56,619 nucleotides of DNA from an uncultured Sphingorhabdus sp. (GCA_937944295.1 CALDZL010000024.1:1-56619); one strand, 5' to 3'. Positions 35,085-45,778 are shown, counted from the first letter of the stretch. Program-made: numbers and translations. Notes: generated by a model from the sequence alone, not told the origin.

Positions 35085-36464
35085 CTAACATTCAACCAAA
35101 TTAACAGCAAGTCCACCTTGTGATGTCTCTTTATATCGCTCGCTCATATCTAGCCCTGTTTTACGCATCGTCTCGATCACTTCATCTAGGCTAACGCGGT
35201 GCGTGCCATCGCCCATTATCGCTAGCCGAGCAGCTTCAATCGCTTTTACGGCGCCCACTGCATTACGCTCAATACAGGGAACTTGGACCAATCCCGCCAC
35301 AGGATCACAGGTCAGTCCCAAATTATGCTCCATGCCAATCTCTGCTGCATTCTCCACCTGCGCTGGCGTACCGCCCCAAACAGCGGTTAAGCCTGCCGCT
35401 GCCATCGAACAAGCAACACCGATCTCCCCTTGGCAACCGACTTCGGCACCAGAAATAGAAGCATTTTCTTTGAACAATGAACCAATCGCCGCCGCTGTTA
35501 ATATAAATGTCTCAATAGATTTTGCATCAGCATTATGGCTAAAGCGTTCATAAAAACGCAGCACTGATGGCACTATACCCGCCGCTCCATTGGTTGGTGC
35601 CGTTACCACGCGCCCGCCGGCTGCATTTTCTTCATTCACCGCCAGCGCCCATAAATTCACCCAATCAATTATGGTAAGCGGGTCCGATAAAGCACGTTCT
35701 TGTCGTGATTGCAAATGCGCATAGATGTTCGGCGCGCGCCGCTTAACATTCAGCCCTCCTGGCAAAATACCCTCAGAGGCAATCCCCCGATCGATACAGT
35801 GATCCATGGCCTTATCAATTGCGGCAATTTGGGTACTAATCTCGCTATCACTCTTTGATGTGCGCTCATTGGCACGCATAATATCCGCAATGGAAATATT
35901 CTCTCTGGCTGTGATTTCCAATAAATCATTACCCGAGCAAAATTTATAAGGAACATCCCATAATCCGCCTTCGGCTTGATTGCTCTGCGCTATTTCATTT
36001 TCATCCAACACCGCACCGCCACCGATGGAATAATAGGCGCGTTTCGCAATTTCTTTATCATCGGCATAGGCTGTGAAGCGCATAGCGTTAGAATGAAAAT
36101 CCAAGCGCATATGCTGATCGAATATTAAGTCCTCTGTTTCATCAAAGGCTATGCGGTACAACCCTCCGAGCTTTAGGCGTTTTGAAATCCGAATATCGCT
36201 GATCAAAATTTCGGCATGATCCAAATCTACATCTTTAGCATTTTCACCCGATAGACCCAAAAATATAGCCCGATCGCTGGCATGCCCTCTACCAGTTAAG
36301 GCAAGCGATCCAAATAGGCGCGCCTCTACGCGCGTTACATTCTCTATAATGCCATTATCATTCAATAGTTCAACAAATTTAGAGGCTGCCAGCATTGGCC
36401 CCATCGTATGCGAACTCGATGGACCAATACCTATTTTGAACAATTCAAATGTACTCGCAACCAT
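35085..36464 (-). CDS. sdaA: L-serine ammonia-lyase (iron-sulfur)
   Basis: A 459-residue one-chain L-serine dehydratase that converts serine to pyruvate and ammonia using a labile 4Fe-4S cluster. The N-terminal beta domain starts with [20 protein letters not shown] (near 3). The catalytic alpha domain has [20 protein letters not shown] (near 282), cluster cysteines in [20 protein letters not shown] (near 340) and in [20 protein letters not shown] (near 378). Length and domain order match single-subunit SdaA of proteobacteria. It sits close to serC/serA but in a separate unit. Confidence 0.97.
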   Translation of the reverse strand: MVASTFELFKIGIGPSSSHTMGPMLAASKFVELLNDNGIIENVTRVEARLFGSLALTGRGHASDRAIFLGLSGENAKDVDLDHAEILISDIRISKRLKLGGLYRIAFDETEDLIFDQHMRLDFHSNAMRFTAYADDKEIAKRAYYSIGGGAVLDENEIAQSNQAEGGLWDVPYKFCSGNDLLEITARENISIADIMRANERTSKSDSEISTQIAAIDKAMDHCIDRGIASEGILPGGLNVKRRAPNIYAHLQSRQERALSDPLTIIDWVNLWALAVNEENAAGGRVVTAPTNGAAGIVPSVLRFYERFSHNADAKSIETFILTAAAIGSLFKENASISGAEVGCQGEIGVACSMAAAGLTAVWGGTPAQVENAAEIGMEHNLGLTCDPVAGLVQVPCIERNAVGAVKAIEAARLAIMGDGTHRVSLDEVIETMRKTGLDMSERYKETSQGGLAVNLVEC

Positions 36465-36532
36465 ATAATCTCCTCGATGTTTATTAGAGAATAAACAATA
36501 TAGTTACAATTGAAATTTATTAGGTTGGTTTC

Positions 36533-38362
36533 TTATTTATTTTTCGCAATCCACTGCTCAATCCGTTTTTCCAAAATATCCAGCGGCATCGAACCTCCAC
36601 CCAATATTGTGTCATGAAAGCCTCTTATATCGAAATCATCACCAAGTTCTTCTTCGGCTTTCTTGCGCAATTCCAAAATTCGTATCATTCCGATCTTATA
36701 GCTCGTTGCTTGACCTGGAAGCACCAAATAACGCCGTATTTCACTGCGAACAGCGGTCTCTGGTACTGGGGAATTGGCTAAGAAATAAGCCACCGCTTTT
36801 TCTTCATCCCATCCCTTCGCATGCAGGCCTGTATCGACCACCAAGCGAATAGAACGCCACATTTCAGTGGTGAGACGGCCAAAGTCGGAATAAGGGTTTT
36901 CATAGGCGCCCATTTCCTTGGCGAGTAATTCCGAATATAGTCCCCACCCCTCGCTAAAAGCAGAAATAGAACTTCCCGTAGTACGAAATTTAGGAACACC
37001 TTCAAGCTCTTGGGCGATAGAAATTTGCATATGATGGCCTGGTAAACCCTCATGATAGGCAATCACCTCAAGCGGCGGAATAGCCATTGCCCGCATATCA
37101 GACAAATGCGCATAATAGGTGCCAGGTTTGGACCCATCGGGTGTACCAGCGCGATAATGCTGCGCTGCGCCATCTTGTTCGCGAAAGGGTTCAACCCGTT
37201 TTACCACCAAATCGGCCTTTGGTAAAACACCAAAATAATCGGGCAATTTGCTTTTTAGATCCTCAATATATTGTGTGGCCGCATCGATATAATCTTGCGC
37301 GCCTTTATCATCATTAGAGAAATAAAATTGATCGTCTTCGCGCATAAAGACAAAGAAAGCATCCAAATCGCCTTCAAATTTCACTTGCTCTTTAATGGCC
37401 TCCATCTCACCTCTGATCCGCGCGACCTCAGACAATCCAATTTCATGAATTTCATCAGCCGTTAAATCGGTGGTGGTATAATTATACAAGCGCGCATTAT
37501 AAAAATCTTTGCCATTGGGCAGCTCAGACACACCAAAGGATGGGTTGGGCAAATTCGCAATATCTTGCTTATACCAATCAATAATCGCTTGATAGGCAGG
37601 CTTTAATTTTTCCACTAGCGCGGTGCGCGCTTCCGCCTCTAGTGCATCGGCGCGCTCTTGGTCGATGGCACCATCCTTCACCAATTTCGCTATTTTTTCC
37701 TTGGTCGCACTCCATAATGCGGAATCTTCGTCATCGGTAAAGGGTGCGCCTGTGATGATCTTGGTTGATTGATCGATCACCCCGTCATAGGCAAATTTGG
37801 GCGGGCGCGTACCAGCCTTTGCCGTGGCTTGCGCCTCAGTCAGCAATTGCCCCAAAGCCCGCGCGCTCTCATTCAGGCGCGAAACAAAAGAACGCATATC
37901 TTCTTCGCTCTCAACGCTATGATTATTAATCAAAAACGTAGGTAAAAAGCTCTGTACACCATTAAATTGGTGCATGACATAGCCATTATCGCGAAACTTC
38001 GCATCGGCCTCCGCCTGTTTGAGACGAAACAACCACATATCCCATGATATTTTTCCATCATCGGATAATGCATCATAATCAAATTTGGATTGCATTTCTT
38101 CGGTCGCAGTACGCCGCCATGCAAGCTGTTCATCGGCGGCCTTAGCGCTCATATCATCGATCTTACCATAATCGGTTTTGATACCCAAAAATGTCTGGCG
38201 GATTGGGCTAAAGGCTAGTTCTTCCTCGAATCTCTCTGCGAACCAAGCATTTAATGCGGCGGTTTCTTCATTTTCGCTCTGGCTAGACTCTGGATTATCA
38301 CCAACGGGCTTGCAGGCCACAACGGCGGCCGATGCCAATAAAATAGCCAAAAGATGCTTCAT
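36533..38362 (-). CDS. DUF885 metallopeptidase-like lipoprotein
   Basis: A 609-residue protein of the DUF885 family. The signal sequence MKHLLAILLASAAVVACKPV contains the lipobox AVVAC, so it is probably a lipoprotein in the periplasm or outer membrane. The body is helical. The conserved zinc-type site IAYHEGLPGHHMQISIAQ (near residue 435) gives HExxxxHH, and SEGWGLYSELLAKEMGAYEN follows with the third ligand candidate. LPGQATSYKIGMIRILELR near 553 is also family-typical. Relatives are presumed peptidases of the carboxypeptidase-like M32/gluzincin clan. The substrate is not known. Confidence 0.9.
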   Translation of the reverse strand: MKHLLAILLASAAVVACKPVGDNPESSQSENEETAALNAWFAERFEEELAFSPIRQTFLGIKTDYGKIDDMSAKAADEQLAWRRTATEEMQSKFDYDALSDDGKISWDMWLFRLKQAEADAKFRDNGYVMHQFNGVQSFLPTFLINNHSVESEEDMRSFVSRLNESARALGQLLTEAQATAKAGTRPPKFAYDGVIDQSTKIITGAPFTDDEDSALWSATKEKIAKLVKDGAIDQERADALEAEARTALVEKLKPAYQAIIDWYKQDIANLPNPSFGVSELPNGKDFYNARLYNYTTTDLTADEIHEIGLSEVARIRGEMEAIKEQVKFEGDLDAFFVFMREDDQFYFSNDDKGAQDYIDAATQYIEDLKSKLPDYFGVLPKADLVVKRVEPFREQDGAAQHYRAGTPDGSKPGTYYAHLSDMRAMAIPPLEVIAYHEGLPGHHMQISIAQELEGVPKFRTTGSSISAFSEGWGLYSELLAKEMGAYENPYSDFGRLTTEMWRSIRLVVDTGLHAKGWDEEKAVAYFLANSPVPETAVRSEIRRYLVLPGQATSYKIGMIRILELRKKAEEELGDDFDIRGFHDTILGGGSMPLDILEKRIEQWIAKNK

Positions 38363-38437
38363 ATCTCAATCCTCTATGTCATATGATTCTTACAATGATG
38401 CGATATAATCATACAAAGGAAGGAAAAGAAAGCGCGA

Positions 38438-39337
38438 TCATTGCGCAAATTGCGCTGGAATCTCTGGGTCGGAGGTATCTAGCAATGGAATATGTCCTGC
38501 GGGCAGATTTGCATAGGCATGCATCCAGCACGTAACCCATTTCGGGTCTTTCACTTTTGAAGGATGATAAGATGGTGATAAAGCACGCAGCATTGCTGGC
38601 GCAGCGTTAAAGAAAAATTGTCCGACAATCGAATAGACTCTCAATCGGCTACGCAGATTATTCCATTTGCCATCGCGCTGTAACATACGTTTATATCCCT
38701 TGCGGCTCGACCATGCAACATGCCAACTGCCGCACAGAAGCCCCCATATACGCGGCCAATAATCACCATAGAGTTCCTGATAGAGATCAAAAGCGCTATT
38801 CTTATGCTCGGTTTCCTCAACCATATGCCATAGCACCAGCGATGTAACGGCGCTATCTGCATTTTTAAACAGGTGCGAACGCTTTCCAATCAACCAGTCG
38901 GTCATTCCCATCGTCATAGTTTCAAACCCAGCGCTATAGGCCGTCCGCCAGCGCAAACTTTTTGTCTGAAATCGTCTATAATCACCCTCCATTTCGGCTT
39001 CGGTTGCAGCTAGATCAGGATAAGACTGCTTCAATATCTCATTATAACGTCGATGGTTTTGGTAATGTTGACCCTCTTGCCCAATAAAACCATATATCTC
39101 TTGTTTCAATCCTTCATTACCGCAAAGTTTCAGCGCTTCTTTCGCTGTCTTTATCAGGAAGGGTTCCAAATAAGGCATAGTCAGCGATGCGCCATTGACC
39201 ATATGGCTAAATTCATATTTTTCTTTATTCCAAATAGGATCAATATCCTCTTCAAACGCAAAAGGAATGTTGCGCACAATGATTGTACCCATTTGTTTAT
39301 CGACTACTCTCTTTGGTTTGTCTGTTACAGCGTTCAT
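38438..39337 (-). CDS. Predicted metal-dependent hydrolase (PF10118 family)
   Basis: A protein of about 299 residues. The family pattern of helical, ferritin-like His/Glu motifs is visible: FIGQEGQHYQNHRRYNEIL (near 98), MTDWLIGKRSHLFKNADSAV (near 143), and LWHMVEETEHKNSAFDLYQE (near 165), which together could bind two metal ions. No reaction has been firmly assigned to the family. The start ATG at 39337 follows GAAGG and overlaps the upstream gene's TGA by four bases (ATGA), so I reject the longer Cys-rich extension. The coupling with the styrene-oxide-isomerase-like gene suggests a joint role. Confidence 0.88.
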   Translation of the reverse strand: MNAVTDKPKRVVDKQMGTIIVRNIPFAFEEDIDPIWNKEKYEFSHMVNGASLTMPYLEPFLIKTAKEALKLCGNEGLKQEIYGFIGQEGQHYQNHRRYNEILKQSYPDLAATEAEMEGDYRRFQTKSLRWRTAYSAGFETMTMGMTDWLIGKRSHLFKNADSAVTSLVLWHMVEETEHKNSAFDLYQELYGDYWPRIWGLLCGSWHVAWSSRKGYKRMLQRDGKWNNLRSRLRVYSIVGQFFFNAAPAMLRALSPSYHPSKVKDPKWVTCWMHAYANLPAGHIPLLDTSDPEIPAQFAQ

Positions 39338-39831
39338 GCCTTCAACCCTCTGTAAGATTTCCAAGCGCCAATCACAATAAGCGCAAAAGCAATATGTACT
39401 GCAATAATCGGCGGCCAACCAAATAGATATATAATATTATTAATCGTCACATCGCCAGGAAAAGGACCACCACCAAATTCTAAACCCCGTGTGCTGAACA
39501 ATGCATTAGCGATGGCGGGTAAGGTAAAAAGCCACGTAAAAGTAAGCGATGACCAAAATAGCCATATTTGTTGACGCGGCCCCAATTTTAAGAATGGCGC
39601 AATCGCAGCTAGCGCAAACAATAATATGCCATTGGTAATGCCCTCAAGATGCGCCATATTCCATGCGCGCCGATCGCCACCAATTTCAACGGGAATATCG
39701 GTTACAAATGGCCATAGGTCAATCGCACCAAGCAGAAAGAAGAAATAGAGCCAGCCGCTTATAATCGAAGATATTAATAGCCCTGCTCCATTTAAAATAA
39801 GCAATAACCGACGCTTTTCACTCAACATCAT
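39334..39831 (-). CDS. Styrene-oxide-isomerase-like membrane protein
   Basis: A 165-residue protein with four hydrophobic segments. Its size, topology and motifs recall styrene oxide isomerase (StyC). AWNMAHLEGITNGILLFALA corresponds to the StyC segment with AHSGPALNG (His61 and Asn67 keep the H-x5-N spacing), and STRGLEFGGGPFPGDV matches StyC's NRGLTFG...GPGD. In StyC the histidine is the haem-b ligand and the enzyme rearranges epoxides to aldehydes. Neither styrene nor phenylacetate genes are in the window. The resemblance is from memory, and function is only a hypothesis. It is coupled to the PF10118 gene. Confidence 0.65.
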   Translation of the reverse strand: MMLSEKRRLLLILNGAGLLISSIISGWLYFFFLLGAIDLWPFVTDIPVEIGGDRRAWNMAHLEGITNGILLFALAAIAPFLKLGPRQQIWLFWSSLTFTWLFTLPAIANALFSTRGLEFGGGPFPGDVTINNIIYLFGWPPIIAVHIAFALIVIGAWKSYRGLKA

Positions 39832-39941
39832 AATCTCCCTACTATAATAACATAAGCTATAATTAATATGGTTTCAAAATGCAACGCGTACTAAACCGAG
39901 ACCTCAGAAAGGCATACAAGGCATAAAAATAGGCCTAAAAC

Positions 39942-39971
39942 AAAAAAGGCCAGCGCATTGCTGCACTGGCC
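39942..39971 (-). terminator. Rho-independent terminator after groEL
   Basis: On the minus strand ggccag and ctggcc arms (39948-39971, with extra pairing inside) are followed by six T residues (39947-39942). It lies about 30 bp after the groEL stop. Confidence 0.9.
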
Positions 39972-40001
39972 CTCTTTTTGTTTGCGATTAAGCCTGTGGG
40001 T

Positions 40002-41687
<1,686 letters not shown>

Positions 41688-41733
41688 TTAATGTAAATTA
41701 TATTGTAAAGATTAGATTTTTCGAGAACCGAGA

Positions 41734-42021
41734 TTATTCGACGATACCCAAAATATCGCTTTCTTTCATGATTAACAGATCTTCACCGTCAACCTTGACT
41801 TCGGTGCCAGACCATTTGCCGAACAAAATTTTATCGCCAGCTTTTACGTCAAGCGGGGTCACTTTGCCGCTATCATCTTTTGCACCCGCACCCGCTGCGA
41901 CAACTTCGCCTTCGGATGGTTTTTCCTGTGCGCTGTCTGGAATGATGATTCCACCAGCTGTTTTTTCTTCAGCCTCAACGCGGCGAACAAGTACACGATC
42001 ATGCAATGGACGAAATTTCAT
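41734..42021 (-). CDS. groES: 10-kDa co-chaperonin GroES
   Basis: A 95-residue lid protein for Gro[22 protein letters not shown] is the diagnostic start, [20 protein letters not shown] contains the mobile loop, and [20 protein letters not shown] is the conserved core. RBS sequences AGAGGAAG and AAGG precede the ATG. It heads the groESL operon. Confidence 0.99.
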   Translation of the reverse strand: MKFRPLHDRVLVRRVEAEEKTAGGIIIPDSAQEKPSEGEVVAAGAGAKDDSGKVTPLDVKAGDKILFGKWSGTEVKVDGEDLLIMKESDILGIVE

Positions 42022-42087
42022 ACCTTGCTTCCTCTTATCTGTTGTTAAAATGCCTTGCTTTTCTTAAAACGCGGCAATGAATTATTA

Positions 42088-42114
42088 TTAGCACTTTATA
42101 CATATGAGTGCCAA
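42088..42114. promoter_or_regulatory. CIRCE operator (HrcA site) of groESL
   Basis: TTAGCACTT (42088-42096), nine bases, and GAGTGCCAA (42106-42114) match the CIRCE consensus TTAGCACTC-N9-GAGTGCTAA in 16 of 18 arm positions. It lies 67 bp before the groES ATG, in the leader. Reading minus, a TATAAT at 42136-42131 would place the transcript start just before it. A CTTGAA at 42150-42145 could be part of a heat-shock-sigma promoter. HrcA repression is expected from the family rule; hrcA is not in the window. Confidence 0.9.
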
Positions 42115-42157
42115 CGCAGCCTATATGAACATTATAGGGTAAATTTCAAGAGAAGAT

Positions 42158-42756
42158 TTGAAAAATATACATTAAGTGTCGACGTTCAATCAACGATAAC
42201 CGGTGATGTCTGCATCTTTCAAGAAATGCCAGATACTAACGCATCGAAAATTTTAACATTAGCTTGGCTAAGTAAAAGAGCCCATCACGGCACTCAGCTT
42301 TTATTTGACTGGACACTAGATTATAATTTCAAATGGGGCACCAAGGGATCATTGGGCCGAACTGCTCACTTTGCTGCGTCACAAACGGTACCTGCAAATC
42401 TAAGTACCAATAATCAAATAAGCTTTAATTATGAAGATGGTGCTTATAAATTCAGCGAAACAAGCCAAAATCCATCTTCTGAGGTTAATTTATATATCAA
42501 CCAAGGAGGAAATGTAAAATCAAACGATGCACTTGTTGGTATTGGGATGTCTGGTTCAGGAAGCTTTGTAGTTGAATCTCAACCAAATTTAAAATTAATT
42601 TTTCGTCCAAAACCAGTATATTATGTTATCTTTGGTGATTTTATCCAAGGCCAGATTATGGATATTACTGAACTTAGCAATGTACATAAACTTGTTTACG
42701 ACGGCACGACAGACAAGCATCTCACATTAACGGACAAAAACGTTTGGAAATCTTAA
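42158..42756 (+). CDS. RhiA-like protein with a disrupted start
   Basis: A protein of about 200 residues that resembles RhiA, the rhizosphere-expressed protein of Rhizobium leguminosarum. The matching stretches are YTLSVDVQSTITGDVCIFQE, ILTLAWLSKRAHHGTQLLFD, WTLDYNFKWGTKGSLG and DALVGIGMSGSGSFVVESQP. The reading frame has no usable ATG: upstream it runs open only to a TTG at 42055, across the groESL CIRCE. A TTG at 42158 after AAGAGAAG would be in frame if the A5 run at 42161-42165 had one more A, giving a start like M-K-K-Y-T-L. So the gene is frameshifted at its start, contains an error, or uses slippage. RhiA's biochemical role is unknown. The base use is AT-rich. Confidence 0.65.
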
Positions 42757-42773
42757 CAAAAGGGAGAAAGATA

Positions 42774-43028
42774 ATGCCAAATTTAATAAATAATAGTCAC
42801 AGGGAAGTATATGTCTGTACGAAAACTGATCTTACACAACTTCCTGATGATTATAAAGAATTAGAATATGAAGTAGCTCACCACTATGAAGATAGTTACA
42901 ACTATGTAATATTACCACATCAACATATAACAGTAAAAAAAGGGTTATTTATAGCTTCCAAACAAAAAGGTGCTACTGCTATGAATGATATATTGGAAGT
43001 AGTTGATGATGAAATAATTCTCTTTTGA
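42774..43028 (+). CDS. Small unknown protein paired with the RhiA-like gene
   Basis: An 84-residue acidic, soluble protein starting MPNLINNSHREVYVCTKTDL after a strong AAAAGGGAGAAAG ribosome-binding site. It has many Tyr, His and Glu residues (YEVAHHYEDSYNYVILPHQH) and no signal or membrane segment. It lies 17 bp after the RhiA-like stop and is followed by a terminator, so the two form one unit. The family is unknown to me. HREVYV and ITVKKGLF recall beta-rich pore-forming or lectin-like folds only vaguely. Confidence 0.65.
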   Translation: MPNLINNSHREVYVCTKTDLTQLPDDYKELEYEVAHHYEDSYNYVILPHQHITVKKGLFIASKQKGATAMNDILEVVDDEIILF

Positions 43029-43083
43029 TAAAATTAAAACTACAGCACTTTTTGAGAAATAAGCTCTTAAAATCACAAATGAG

Positions 43084-43113
43084 AACAGCTCACAGTGACT
43101 GTGAGCTGTTTTA
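43084..43113 (+). terminator. Rho-independent terminator of the RhiA-like cassette
   Basis: aacagctcac (43084-43093) pairs with gtgagctgtt (43101-43110), and the seven bases between extend the palindrome; TTTT at 43109-43112 follows. It closes the two-gene cassette and insulates it from the bufferin operon. Confidence 0.85.
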
Positions 43114-43217
43114 AATTTGGTTCATAATATGTTAAACTCCTATTACATAAAGCCATTACTGATAATTTTGGTTGCGCAATTTCGAGCAAAATACATTATC
43201 AAAAAATATGTTCCCTT

Positions 43218-43243
43218 GTAACCAAAGGGAATGTTCAAGCGAA
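43218..43243 (+). promoter_or_regulatory. SigF-type ECF promoter of the bufferin operon
   Basis: GTAACC (43218-43223), exactly 16 bases, then CGAA (43240-43243) is a perfect match to the GTAACC-N16-CGAA consensus known for Caulobacter SigF. It lies about 75 bp before the bufA ATG. Because a SigF-like factor and its NrsF anti-sigma are the last two genes of the operon, autoregulation is the natural reading. The site is seen directly; use in vivo is inferred. Confidence 0.85.
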
Positions 43244-43316
43244 ACTGTTTATGAGACCAACATAGTGATTGGTTATCGATCAGAGTTTTAAATATTATAT
43301 TATAAAGGATATGATT

Positions 43317-43601
43317 ATGAGCAATTTAGTAAAAGCAACCGCAGCAGCAGCAGCTTTGGCAGCAGCAGCAGGTTTAGCATCAGCACCAGCAGTGGCGCAA
43401 AGTTCAAAAGAAAAATGCTATGGCATTTCTTTAAAAGGCAAAAATGATTGCGCCGCAGGCCCAGGAACGTCTTGCGCTGGTACATCAACCGTTGATTATC
43501 AAGGAAATGCATGGAAATATGTCAACAAAGGCACATGCGTTAAACAAGGCGGTTCTCTAAAAGCCCGTAAAGGAAATAAGAAACCAGTTGCAAAGAAATA
43601 A
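43317..43601 (+). CDS. bufA: Bufferin precursor peptide (DUF2282, BufA1-type)
   Basis: A 94-residue exported peptide. Signal sequence [20 protein letters not shown] continues to the cleavage site at APAVAQ (near residue 28). The mature part has the bufferin four-cysteine pattern: KCYG, NDCA, TSCAG and GTC. It ends in a Lys/Arg tail ([13 protein letters not shown]). Characterised bufferins are modified on cysteine side chains to metal-binding heterocycles and sequester copper in the periplasm. ATG 43317 is used because AAAGG sits at the right distance; 43311 is too close to it. The modifying protein BufB is next in the operon. Confidence 0.92.
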   Translation: MSNLVKATAAAAALAAAAGLASAPAVAQSSKEKCYGISLKGKNDCAAGPGTSCAGTSTVDYQGNAWKYVNKGTCVKQGGSLKARKGNKKPVAKK

Positions 43602-43658
43602 ATTTTGACGATTTCTAACCACCCGCTTGGGTAATATAGTCTTCTGTGCTACATAGTT

Positions 43659-44582
43659 ATGATGCTTAACACACTCCCCCCCCTTGTTGGTATCGGACTA
43701 AAATCAGATCATTTCCAAGCTGTCCTTGATCACCCCACCCTTCTTGATCAAGACAAAACGAATAATATTGCACCTGCGGGTTGGCTAGAAGTACATCCTC
43801 AAAATTATTTCGGTGATGGCGGTCCTCCACACAAATGGTTGGCCGCCATTTCTGATTTATATCCTATTAGTTTTCACTCGGTCGGCTTATCATTGGGCAG
43901 TGCTGATGGTCTCAATCAATATGATCTCGATATGATCGCGATTCTCTGCGAACGTTATGAAGCGGCCAGTGTATCCGATCATCTCAGCTTCAGCGGCAAT
44001 GCCCATGATCGCTTTGCTGATTTGTTGCCAATATCTTACACGTATGAATCGCTAGATCATTTTTGCAAGCAAATCGATATTGTGCAAACCCGTCTTAAAC
44101 GCCCGATGTTGATTGAAAATCCATCACGCTATCTCGAATATCGCAACAATGAAATGAGCGAGATTGAATTTATCGAACGCATCGTCTCAAAGACAGGCTG
44201 CGGCATTATTTTTGATGTTAATAATGTCGAAGTATCCTGCAAAAATTTGGGTGAAGATTGCAAAGCCTATGTTGATGCTATTAATCCTGATTGGGTCGGC
44301 GAAATGCATCTAGCGGGTCATGCCATAGAAGATCATGATAGCGGCGAGCTGCGTATTGATAATCATGGTAGCCCCATAACAGATTATACTTGGCAATTGT
44401 TCAAGTGCTTTATAACAAAATCAGGCCCCAAACCGGTTTTGATTGAATGGGATAGCGACATTCCATCCTATGATATTTTAATGGCAGAAGTGCAAAAAGC
44501 CCGTAATGTGATAGATACTGCCTGTAACCCAGCTTCTATATCTGCCGCTAGCCAGACTAGAGTGCATCATAATGCCGCCTAA
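43659..44582 (+). CDS. bufB: Multinuclear iron enzyme of the MbnB/BufB (DUF692) family
   Basis: A 307-residue TIM-barrel oxygenase-like protein. Metal ligands are visible in SDHLSFSGNAHDRFADLLPI (near 105), LIENPSRYLEYRN (near 155), GIIFDVNNVEVSCKNLGEDC (near 183) and GEMHLAGHAIEDHDSGELRI (near 220), which fit the tri-iron site of DUF692. In methanobactin and bufferin systems these enzymes oxidise peptidyl cysteines with O2. It starts 57 bp after bufA and overlaps bufC by 11 bp. It therefore most likely modifies the peptide encoded directly upstream. Confidence 0.95.
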   Translation: MMLNTLPPLVGIGLKSDHFQAVLDHPTLLDQDKTNNIAPAGWLEVHPQNYFGDGGPPHKWLAAISDLYPISFHSVGLSLGSADGLNQYDLDMIAILCERYEAASVSDHLSFSGNAHDRFADLLPISYTYESLDHFCKQIDIVQTRLKRPMLIENPSRYLEYRNNEMSEIEFIERIVSKTGCGIIFDVNNVEVSCKNLGEDCKAYVDAINPDWVGEMHLAGHAIEDHDSGELRIDNHGSPITDYTWQLFKCFITKSGPKPVLIEWDSDIPSYDILMAEVQKARNVIDTACNPASISAASQTRVHHNAA

Positions 44583-45312
44583 ACCTCTATTTGAAGCAGG
44601 TCAAAATAATTTTATTGATACGATAAATAATGGGCCAGATGCTCTTGATGCTATGCTCTTCGATGGACCGATAGATAGGGTTATGCTTGGCTTGAAAGCG
44701 CATGCCAACACAATATCGCATGCGCGATTGGTCGCATTAGAAGAAACCTTCCCGATGACCCGCCAAGCTGTTGGCGAAGATATTTTCAATGATCTAAGCC
44801 GTACATATGTAGAATTAGAACATGTCAAAATGCATGATAACAATCAATTAGGTCTCCATTTTGAAGCCTTTATTCGGCCAACATGTTCGCCAGAGATTGC
44901 TGATTTAGCGGCGATTGAATGGGCATGGTTAGAGAGTTACAATGCAGCAGAAGCTAGCGCATTGTCCTTAGAGCAATTATCACAATTTGATGAAGAAACA
45001 TTAACTACGCAAAATGTGGCACTCCATCCGGCCGTGCAAATTATACCGATAGAGACTGATCTTGCGGAACCATTGGCTGAGCTGCGTGAGATCATACATG
45101 ATCCGCATTATATTTTGATAACGCGTCCCAATTCAGAGGTAAAACTATTGCCAATTGATAAAATAACTGCAAAACTAGTGAAAGAATCTAAATTAGCAAC
45201 ACCCATGGGTAACCTTTTAGCAATCGTTACCGAATTGGGAGATATAAATAATCCATTGCAGCCACTTTTAACGTTGATTGGTGCCGGCGCGTTGATATGT
45301 ATTGGATCATAA
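44572..45312 (+). CDS. bufC: BufC-type partner (DUF2063 N-terminal domain)
   Basis: A 246-residue soluble partner of BufB. The N-terminal DUF2063 part (residues about 10-95) includes HANTISHARLVALEETFPMTRQAVGEDIF and HFEAFIRPTCSPEIADLAAI, and the second domain (about 130-245) is the usual variable HvfC/BufC C-terminal region. In related systems this protein binds BufB and the leader peptide and presents the substrate. Overlap with bufB points to coupled translation. Confidence 0.92.
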   Translation: MPPKPLFEAGQNNFIDTINNGPDALDAMLFDGPIDRVMLGLKAHANTISHARLVALEETFPMTRQAVGEDIFNDLSRTYVELEHVKMHDNNQLGLHFEAFIRPTCSPEIADLAAIEWAWLESYNAAEASALSLEQLSQFDEETLTTQNVALHPAVQIIPIETDLAEPLAELREIIHDPHYILITRPNSEVKLLPIDKITAKLVKESKLATPMGNLLAIVTELGDINNPLQPLLTLIGAGALICIGS

Positions 45313-45328
45313 GAATTAAGGACTTTCA

Positions 45329-45778
45329 ATGCAAAAAATACTAAATTTATATGATAAAGTAATCGCAATGGTTTCAGGAAAGTTTCCAGAGGCAATTGTA
45401 TTATTATTTGTTCGTATATCATTAGCAGGAATATTCTGGCGATCTGCACGAACCAAAGTCGAAGAAGATACTTTCCTTACTATGAGTGACACTACGGTTT
45501 TCTTGTTTCAAGAAGAATATGGCATGCCATTTCCTGAAATCACTGGTTTGATAGCAACTTATGCAGAGCATTTTTTGCCAATTTTAGTAGTTTTGGGACT
45601 GTTTACTCGCATTGGTGCAACGGGACTATTCGTTATGACAATGGTTATTCAGCTCTTTGTTTACCCTGATGCATGGTGGGTAACGCATATTATCTGGGTT
45701 GCACTTGCATTAACATTAATGACACGTGGTGCAGGCGCGTTAAGTTTAGACGCAGTATTGGCAGGTAAGCGTAAATGA
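45329..45778 (+). CDS. DoxX-family membrane protein of the bufferin operon
   Basis: A 149-residue inner-membrane protein with four hydrophobic segments. LFVRISLAGIFWRSARTKVE (near 26) and YAEHFLPILVVLGLFTRIGATGLFVMTMV (near 75) are typical of DoxX/DUF2269-like proteins. DoxX genes often accompany DUF2282-DUF692-DUF2063 clusters, perhaps to couple the system to the respiratory chain. The four-base overlap (ATGA) with the sigma gene shows cotranslation. Confidence 0.9.
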   Translation: MQKILNLYDKVIAMVSGKFPEAIVLLFVRISLAGIFWRSARTKVEEDTFLTMSDTTVFLFQEEYGMPFPEITGLIATYAEHFLPILVVLGLFTRIGATGLFVMTMVIQLFVYPDAWWVTHIIWVALALTLMTRGAGALSLDAVLAGKRK

